The position numbers were made by a program, and so were the translations under genes. Positions 6,990 through 12,000 of a stretch of 12,000 nucleotides of DNA are shown piece by piece. Origin of the DNA: Cristatella mucedo (taxonomy: Eukaryota > Bryozoa > Phylactolaemata > Cristatellidae); the NCBI GenBank assembly GCA_009760855.2, contig WPIO01000015.1, positions 2,508,001 through 2,520,000 of the forward strand, read 5' to 3'. The notes beneath the pieces are model-generated. The model was given only the letters and a program-made list of their open reading frames with translations, made no database searches and was not told the DNA's origin. Position 1 is the first letter of the stretch. Each line of letters begins with the position of its first letter.

Positions 6990-7399
6990 CAATGGAATTT
7001 TAGTCCGTGGCGAGACCACACCGGAAGTGGCTGGCGCCGGCAGGCGCTCTACCGAGAGGGATCTCTTAACGACCGCCACGAAAGTCCGGTAGCTCGTCCC
7101 TGCCAGGCTGGCCATCAGGCCTTCGGCGCTTTGGGGCTTTAGGGCTTTTTCTTAAAGCGCTTCTTGAGAGGCTTGCGGTGGGCGCGCCGCTCCGATAGGC
7201 TTTGTAGGTGTGGCAAAAGAAGGGCACGCCTTCGGCGTGCAACCTTTAGGTCAGCCGCCAGGCGCAGCGACCCTATGTTTGGATGGGCTAATGAGGTCAT
7301 TCTTTTGCATGGAGTGCTAAAGAGCTCGCCATTAGGCGCAGCTTCAGCCGCAGCATCGGGCTCTCCAAATGCAGGGGGAGCCAATTCCTTGCGGAGACC
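6990..7399. other. GC-rich sequence, no supported gene; possible remnant of an RT C-terminal region on the minus strand
   Basis: A 94-codon minus-strand frame (7423-7139) is in the same frame as the eroded RT fragment to its right, and has a loose CKRMTSLAHPNIGSLR segment that could correspond to VKSAYFQLHNIAKIR. That match is too weak to call, and the spacing is about 22 residues too long. The frame is rich in Arg and Lys at its end and matches nothing I know. A strong hairpin (gcacgcc-ttc-ggcgtgc) lies at 7224-7240. Confidence 0.35.
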
Positions 7400-7740
7400 G
7401 TTCTTAAGCGGTCTGGCCGGCACTGCATGTACGGGGCTGCTTGACGCTCTCGCGACAGGTGAACGAATCTTGTACGAGGTCTTCTAACTTGAGGTGACAC
7501 CGGGGTTGCCCGCAACTGTACGATTAGTCCTACCGTCGTTAAGCTTCAGGAAGTTGGTGGCCATCTAAATGTGAATGTCGTCGATGTAACTTTCAGGGGA
7601 TTAGTTGGGATCGGAGTCGGATGTGGAGAAAGTCTTGTAAGGGTCGAAGAATCGGTAGAGCTGACTTTCGTCAGCGCTCATATGAGAGCAAAACAATGCG
7701 CTTGGCGATGGCATGGGCTAGAGGTCTAGGACGCATCGAA
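7400..7740 (-). pseudogene. Eroded LINE RT palm fragment, minus strand
   Basis: The minus strand from about 7740 downward reads HMSADESQLYRFFDPY, then YIDDIHI, a stop, then MATNFLKLNDGRTN, AGNPGV and YKIRS. These align without gaps to FHFYADDTQLYLCFDPS, CIDDIRTW, MAANFPKLNDDITN, MGKPSV and LKIGS in the first element. The catalytic YADD has become SADE (7678-7667), a Trp codon has become TAG, and further stops occur. Similarity fades after the KI segment near 7400. This is the most divergent RT fragment in the window and has no function. Its right edge abuts the tail of the next LINE fragment. Confidence 0.75.
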
Positions 7741-7756
7741 GAATTTCGAGGAATAA

Positions 7757-7857
7757 ATCTAATAATAAAAATAATAATACACTTGATACGGCGTCCTGGG
7801 GGAAAATGGATCTCTTTCTAGGCGCTTTACATTTGCTGCCAAGGAAGCACGATCGAG
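7757..7857 (-). mobile_element. 3'-end-only LINE insertion, minus strand
   Basis: On the minus strand a 3'UTR stub (gcagcaaatgtaaagcgcctagaaagaga and following) leads to the terminal module (complement of 7790-7826) and a tail of ATT units with a TTTT interruption (complement of 7757-7785). The hairpin loop differs (ccattttcccc), but the outer stem remains. Only about 100 bp were inserted or survive, with no coding sequence. Confidence 0.8.
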
Positions 7858-8208
7858 TCCAGAATAACGCCAAGATCGGTAAGGGGCCGAAGTGAGGCTG
7901 TCGCGGACGCTGCTGCTGCGGCGGCGGCGGCGTACCGCCCGCCGTCGGGGAGTTTCCCCTACCTCGGGGAGTCCCTCACTTGCCCGGGGCCCCTCGGCGC
8001 GCAGTCGCATCGCGTGCCCCCCTCCGGTCGCCGACCGCAGGGGACGTAACGGTCGGAGCTTGGCGCTACGTTGGCAATTGCAAGCGTGAACATTCATTCG
8101 CTCGGCAAACCTATTATTATATTCGGCCCGAGCACGTATGCGGATTTAAAGTCAATCCTTTGAATTCCCCAAGTTGGACGCCGAAAGGAAGAGTCCGCGC
8201 GAAAGCCA

Positions 8209-8249
8209 GCGGCCGGCGGCCCACTAGGCTAGAGTGGGCCGCCGGCCGC
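8209..8249. repeat. Perfect 17-bp GC-rich inverted repeat
   Basis: The left arm at 8209-8225 (gcggccggcggcccact) is exactly complementary to the right arm at 8233-8249, with a 7-base spacer at 8226-8232. Flanking bases do not extend the match. It could form a very stable hairpin in DNA or RNA. Confidence 0.9.
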
Positions 8250-8320
8250 GAAAACCCACAGCTTGCGGACAAACCTTCCCGAGGCGAAATTCTTCGCATG
8301 CGCACAGCCCACTGGCATAA

Positions 8321-8368
8321 CTCGCCCAACGCTAATCTTGATAGCTCGCCCACTGTCAATCTTGCTTG
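8321..8368 (+). repeat. 24-bp tandem repeat, two imperfect units
   Basis: Units start with ctcgccca at 8321 and 8345 and both contain aatcttg. A partial third unit (gcccactggcataa) may lie just upstream at 8307-8320. No function is apparent. Confidence 0.6.
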
Positions 8369-8483
8369 ATGTCACGTACAGGTGTACTTTGCACGTAGCC
8401 AACGCATCTTGTACTCGCCAGCTAGACCGGACGCGGATACGCACGTTCCGAAGCAGCCGTCAGCCGCTGCGAACTTACGACTA

Positions 8484-8700
8484 CTACTAACAAAAATAGT
8501 AATACAGTTGATATTGCGCCCTCAGAGAACTCAGTCTCTTTCTAGGCATCTTAAATTTGCTGCAAAGGTAGCACGATCGAATGGTTAGTAGTAGCATGCT
8601 CAATGACAACAAGCATAACGTGGTTAGGGGGTGACATGCACAGGGTCAGAATGCAAGCATGGTCAGTGGCAGCATGCGCAGTGTCAGCACGCCCGAGCAC
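8484..8700 (-). mobile_element. 3'UTR-only LINE insertion, minus strand
   Basis: The minus strand shows the 3'UTR from just after the stop codon region: subrepeat units (complement of 8581-8700, three units recognisable), the gcagcaaat linker, the terminal module (complement of 8517-8550, with aagatgcc opposite gggcgc) and a TATT/TTTG-rich tail. No RT coding sequence remains. It is a severely 5'-truncated copy, as is usual for target-primed reverse transcription, and sits within CpG-rich DNA. No target-site duplication is evident. Confidence 0.88.
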
Positions 8701-9146
8701 GAGCGGCACGCCTTTGGTGCCTCGAATTCGACCGAGCCAGACTTAGGGGCCGTCGCTCTCTTCGGACTCCTTCTCTATTTAGGCCGTAGTAAAAAAAAAA
8801 CGCCGAGCGACGCCATTCCCCTTTCGTTCCGACACGCTGCCGGAAGTCGGCGGCGGCAGCGCGCTAAGTTTGTTCTCTCAAGTAGTGCCCAATAGCGCGG
8901 TTCAATCAGAGACAGTAGCACCGCGAAACATTTGACAGGAGAGTCGATGCCGATTCGACATTCCTTGGCGGAACGTAGGGACTCTTTGAAAACTCGCCGG
9001 TCATGCGGACGAATAAAAGGAACCGGCTGCGAGACGGACGGCTCGCCACGCGACTGCTCCACCTGACAGACGAGACTTGGCGGAGCCGCGATCGTGGACT
9101 GCAGCCGGCAGCGTGGCAGGCGGGCAAAGACCTCACAGACTTCGCT

Positions 9147-9176
9147 TGCTGCCGCCGCTGCTGCCGCCGCTGCTGC

Positions 9177-9208
<32 letters not shown>
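9147..9208 (+). repeat. CTG/CAG trinucleotide repeat with GCC interruptions
   Basis: GCT units are mixed with GCC on the left and become about ten uninterrupted GCT units at 9178-9207. On the minus strand this would read as polyglutamine, but the surrounding frame has no recognisable protein features, so coding status is unproven. Confidence 0.9.
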
Positions 9209-9210
<2 letters not shown>

Positions 9211-9372
9211 GCCCCTTACTCGTCGTTTCTTTAGTAAGCAACTGGGAGGGGACCGCTTCGAGAAATTGACTTGCCCACGATAAAAAATGCATGCTTAGCG
9301 CACGAGCACGAGTCATCGCGCACCCGCCCGCGCGCTCGGCTCAGCTCTGAGCAGCGGCGACTCGCCGCTGCC

Positions 9373-9403
9373 GCGGCGGCGGCCGTGCACCGGCCGCCGC
9401 CGC
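9373..9403. repeat. Perfect 12-bp GC-only inverted repeat
   Basis: The left arm at 9373-9384 (gcggcggcggcc) is exactly complementary to 9392-9403, with a 7-base spacer. The outer bases ctg and cag can extend it past a two-base bulge. Confidence 0.85.
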
Positions 9404-9472
9404 AGGGCTGCTCGATAATTGGCTTCGAGGAAGAGGAGCCCCCGAATAATTTCCACGTTTTGTTGCTGACGC

Positions 9473-9547
9473 GGAGCGCTAACTGGGCGCCTTTTTTCTC
9501 GGAAAGGAAGTGGAGCGTTAACTGGGCGCTGTTTTTCTCGGAAAAGC
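9473..9547 (+). repeat. 39-bp tandem duplication
   Basis: Two units begin ggagcg at 9473 and 9512. Each continues with taactgggcgc, a T run and ctcggaaa. The second unit differs at a few positions and ends at about 9547. It looks like a local duplication of recent to moderate age. Confidence 0.8.
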
Positions 9548-9909
9548 TATTATGCAGTCGCTAGTTTAGTGCATTTAAGAGCTGACTGACAGAGAGGTGC
9601 TAAACTCGAGCCTCTTTCTGGCGTTCACAACGTCTGCACCTCCATTCTGACTTCCCTCACTCGAGGGCGTGGCCAGGGAAGAGACATGGCCAATGTCATT
9701 CTAGAGCTGAGGCGGAGTGCAGGATGGCATTAGCTCCCGCACACGCCCCCCCCCCCCAGAATCGATCTCCGTGAAATGAAAGAGAGGACCAGCCACCCGT
9801 GCTAATTATGAATTTCGCTCAATTCTGCCCTCGTCCCCCTCGCTGAAATATGGACGCATTACGATGTCTCACCTCCACCGTCACTCGCGTATGCAACGCT
9901 CGGCCCATC

Positions 9910-9941
9910 GCGTGCCGAAGCGGCTCCTGCTTCGGGTACGC
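9910..9941. repeat. Imperfect inverted repeat
   Basis: gcgtgccgaagc (9910-9921) pairs with gcttcgggtacgc (9929-9941) with one bulged base, around a 7-base spacer. Just downstream, ggtacagaagcg occurs twice (about 9958-9985). Confidence 0.6.
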
Positions 9942-9991
9942 AACGTTTCCAACCTCCGGTACAGAAGCGACAGGTACAGAAGCGGCTTTCT

Positions 9992-10196
9992 CTCTCTTGC
10001 TGATGTGATTGCCAAGCACAATCTAGGCTTTCACTTCTATGCGGATGACACTCAGTTGAACCATTGCTTTGATCCCTACATTATTGTTATTATTATTATT
10101 ATTATTATCCCTCCCAGCCTTCGAGCACCTCGAATTCTCTCAACTCCCTTGCTCCACGTATTGATGACATCTGCACATGGATGGCAGCAAATTTTC
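9992..10196 (+). mobile_element. Internal LINE RT fragment lacking both element ends
   Basis: The sequence closely follows the first element from about base 1520 to 1690, including LADVIAKHNLGFHFYADDTQL in translation. Similarity begins near ctcttgctgatg and stops after gatggcagcaaatttt. Target-primed insertion normally keeps the 3' end, so a fragment with neither end points to recombination, deletion or repair capture. It is interrupted by a short ATT-rich insert at 10078-10107. Apart from that insert the similarity is high, so it derives from a young copy. Confidence 0.88.
10072..10112 (+). repeat. (ATT)n insert flanked by a 5-6 bp duplication
   Basis: The intact element reads tttgatccctcccag. 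Here atccct (10072-10077) is followed by about 30 bases of ATT-type repeat starting acattattg, after which atccct occurs again (10107-10112). This has the form of an insertion with a short target-site duplication, carrying only sequence like a LINE 3' tail. Confidence 0.8.
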
Positions 10197-10429
10197 TAGC
10201 TAATACGTCTACCCGCGACTTCGAAAACCACCGATCTCTATATTTTCGGAAGACGTTTTCCTCTCTATCGTGCTGCGAAATAAAAGCGAAGTAAGTTAGT
10301 GGCGAAGTAAGCGACATACCTCCTCAAGGTTTTCCTGTGTTCGCCAATCGAGGGGAAAGTAGAAAACACTATTTTGCTTTCTAGAGGCGGCGATCTAGAG
10401 GCGATCAGATACTTTCAGCTACTCGCACT
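10197..10429. other. Unique sequence between two LINE fragments
   Basis: About 230 bases with no recognisable gene. Two short direct repeats are visible: gcgaagtaag near 10287 and 10303, and ctagaggcg near 10381 and 10395. Confidence 0.4.
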
Positions 10430-10463
10430 TAATAATAATAATAATAATAATTCACTTGATAAA

Positions 10464-10497
10464 GCGCCCTCAGAGAACTCAATCTCTTTCTAGGCGC
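10464..10497 (-). promoter_or_regulatory. LINE 3'-terminal stem-loop
   Basis: The complement of this segment starts gcgcc and ends ggcgc like the module at 2601-2634, differing from it at only two positions (gagaga to gaaaga and ctccga to ctctga). It is followed on the minus strand by atcaagtg and the ATT tail. Confidence 0.7.
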
Positions 10498-10665
10498 TTT
10501 ACATTTGCTGTAAAGTGAAATGCAATTGAATGGTAAGTAAAATCATGCCTGAAAAACAAACGAGATGAATAATATGGTTAGGGGTGACATGCACAGGGTC
10601 AGCATGCAAATGTGGTTAGTGGCAGCATGCACAGTGTCAGCACGCATAAGCACATCAAGGACGAA

Positions 10666-11696
10666 TCACAGGGACCCACTAAATGCTGTCCTAAATAGGT
10701 GTGTTTTTAGGTTCCTTTTAAATGTGGTCAGGTCAGGGGATGTTTTGACGCAGGTCGGGAGGGAGTTCCAGGCTTTGGGAGCATATGAACTAAATGCACG
10801 GTCTCCAAAGAATTTAAGGTTTGCATGAGGTATTTCTAGACTGTTGGATTCCGAGAAGCGGGTGGTACGATGCTTGGCCTGATGGGGTAGTATATCTGAC
10901 AGATAGGCTGGAGCCATAGAATGAAGGGACCTAAAAGTGAGCGACAAAACCTTGAAGTCAATCCGTTGCTTGACTGGTAGCCAGTGCAGGTCGGCGAGAA
11001 GTGGAGTAATGTGGCAACTGCGACGCTCACGACAGACAAGCCGAGCTGCAGAGTTTTGCACCAGCTGCAATTGCCTGATCGCACATGCTGGTAGGCCAGT
11101 AAGCAGTGAGTTGCAGAAGTCGAGACGGGATGTCACGAATGCATGAACTAACTTGGACGTGGTATCCTTTATCTAAACAAGCCCGAATTTTAGCAATGTT
11201 ATGAAGCTGAAAATAGGCAGATTTGACTGTGGAGCTGAAATGGTCGTCTAACGAGAGGTCGCTTTGGAATATGACACCTAGATTCCGAGCTGATTCGACA
11301 GGAGATATGCTGGCAAAGCCAATTTTGAGAGTCAGCCTTTCCAATCTCTGGATCACACTGGGTTTGCCCATAGCTAGTAAGTTAGTTTTATCGTTAAGTT
11401 TTAGAAAATTTGCTGCCATCCATGATCGGATGTCATCAATGCATGCAGCAAGTGAGTTGAGAGAATTTGAGGTGCTCGAAGGCTGGGAGGGATCAAAGCA
11501 AAGGTACAACTGAGTGTCATCCGCATAGAAGTGAAAGCCTAGATTGTGCTTGGCAATCACATCAGCAAGAGGGAGAGTATAAACCGTGAAAAGAACCGGA
11601 CTTAGCACGGACCCCTGAGGTATTCCATATTTCAGAGGTACTTTAGATGATCTTTGTCCATTCACGTCAATACTCTGGAGTCTCCCTCTGAGTTGG
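10666..11696 (-). pseudogene. Partial LINE reverse transcriptase, one frameshift
   Basis: The upstream frame reads GRLQSIDVNG, YGIPQGSVLSP (motif B, intact Gly), FHFYADDTQLYL (motif C), FLKLNDKTNLLAMG and SARNLGVIFQSDLSLDD, up to RACLDK. There an extra base in the T run at 11168-11170 shifts the frame. The rest continues in the frame that covers 11136-10666: [38 protein letters not shown] and LKTHLF, with a TGA at 10668-10666. The fingers and motif A (DLSAAFD) are absent because of 5' truncation, so it cannot be active even without the frameshift. Confidence 0.92.
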
Positions 11697-12000
11697 CGTT
11701 CAATGGAGCCACGCACCGGGTCCGGTAAGGCAAACCCAGCAGCAGCAGCAGCCGTTAGATACGACTCAGACGGCGCCATTCTTAAAGAGCAAGCGTTTAA
11801 GAACGACGGTGTTATGTGTCTTAAGGGAACTAAAGCTTCCCGAGCTGCCTCTTAGATGAGAGTTACCTCGGGGAAAAAAGCTTTCGCTCGTAGGCTCGCC
11901 GCTAACTGAGGTACCGGCTCTCTTGCGGTGCGTTAGTGAGATCTCTCAGCGGACCAGTCGGACGCCGGATGTAATGTGCTCCCGCGCTCCCGTGGGTGTG
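11697..12000. other. CpG-rich unique sequence flanking the LINE
   Basis: About 300 bases with no match to the repeats in this window. A short CAG run lies at 11737-11751. On the minus strand an ATG at 11779-11777, with A at -3 and G at +4, opens a frame of about 28 codons (starting MAPSESYLTAAAAAG) that runs in frame into the truncated RT. No known domain is visible and coding status is unproven. Confidence 0.45.

Larger units (their letters stand above)
7858..8483. other. CpG-rich unique sequence, no supported gene
   Basis: This segment is markedly GC- and CpG-rich, especially 7890-8060, with a short ctg/cgg trinucleotide run near 7908-7932. It could be part of a CpG island or the flank of a gene outside the window. 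Several frames are open because of base composition, but none shows a domain, signal peptide or family motif. It contains a perfect 17-bp inverted repeat and a 24-bp tandem repeat, listed separately. Confidence 0.4.
8701..9991. other. GC-rich, gene-less segment with several short repeats
   Basis: About 1.3 kb without a supportable gene. Open frames on both strands reflect base composition and the CTG repeat; none shows a known domain. Local structures are a trinucleotide repeat (9147-9208), a GC-rich hairpin (9373-9403), a 39-bp tandem repeat (9473-9547), a 12-C run (9746-9757) and an inverted repeat (9910-9941). CpG richness would fit a promoter or first-exon region of a nearby gene, but no transcript structure can be shown. 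Confidence 0.4.
10430..11696 (-). mobile_element. Young 5'-truncated CR1/L2-type LINE, minus strand
   Basis: On the minus strand this copy runs from the RT palm (just before the GIPQG motif) to the ATT tail (complement of 10430-10452). It has the 3'UTR subrepeats (complement of 10560-10650) and a well-preserved terminal hairpin (complement of 10464-10497). It differs from the first element mainly by scattered substitutions, one missing codon in the LND block and one extra base near 11168-11170. Unlike the first element it keeps Gly in RT motif B. Clear similarity ends near 11696, where a 5' truncation is inferred. No target-site duplication is evident. Confidence 0.93.

Noticed and set aside
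6657-7115. 152-codon minus-strand frame rich in Ser and Leu
   Set aside because: Most of it is the GA microsatellite read on the other strand; the rest has no recognisable domain.
7224-7240. ttc-loop hairpin as a bacterial-type terminator
   Set aside because: The setting is an animal-type genome, there is no upstream gene, and no T run follows.
7139-7423. 94-codon Arg/Lys-rich minus-strand protein as a host gene
   Set aside because: It is in frame with an eroded RT fragment, lacks any known motif, and its open length is explained by GC-rich composition.
8906-9316. 136-codon minus-strand frame with a polyglutamine tract
   Set aside because: The tract is the CAG repeat; flanking residues show no conserved motif and no gene signals are visible.
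9746-9757. 12-C run
   Set aside because: A plain homopolymer with no associated structure; it may also be a sequencing-length artefact.

Overview
This window looks like repeat-dense, non-coding DNA from an animal nuclear genome, probably an invertebrate. The evidence is several generations of CR1/L2-type non-LTR retrotransposons (LINEs), tRNA-derived SINEs, long microsatellites and CpG-rich unique DNA. No operons, ribosome binding sites or compact gene order are visible. I cannot name the species. No host protein-coding gene, rRNA or functional tRNA can be supported.

Layout. Positions 1-2676 hold the 3' part of a young plus-strand LINE: the end of an APE-type endonuclease, then a 731-codon reverse transcriptase (RT) reading frame, a 3'UTR with 38-bp subrepeats, a terminal hairpin and an (ATT)n tail. 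It abuts an older, heavily frameshifted copy in the same orientation (2680-3475). Next come LINE 3' ends at 3668-3714 and 3717-3989. The second meets a minus-strand LINE 3' end tail-to-tail. Positions 3992-5005 carry three minus-strand tRNA-derived SINE copies, two of which run into a LINE-like 3' end. Two decayed minus-strand LINE fragments follow (5198-5965 and 6001-6665), then a 204-bp homopurine GA tract. Between 7400 and 8700 there is an eroded RT fragment and two 3'UTR-only insertions inside CpG-rich DNA. Positions 8701-9991 are GC-rich and gene-less, with a CTG repeat, a strong hairpin and a short tandem repeat. At 9992-10196 is an RT palm fragment lacking both element ends, split by an (ATT)n insert flanked by a short duplication. 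At 10430-11696 is a young minus-strand, 5'-truncated LINE closely related to the first, broken by a 1-nt frameshift. The last 300 bases are unique CpG-rich DNA.

How the parts relate. The LINEs share a 3' module: subrepeats, then a stem-loop of about 34 nt, then an ATT-rich tail. At least nine positions carry this stem-loop, including two next to tRNA-type SINE heads. The simplest reading (inference) is one autonomous LINE lineage whose RT recognises this 3' end, which has repeatedly left truncated copies here and may have mobilised a SINE that borrowed its tail. The most notable points are this possible SINE-LINE partnership, the apparent tail-only insertion at 10072-10112, and a Gly-to-Cys change in the otherwise open RT of the first element.
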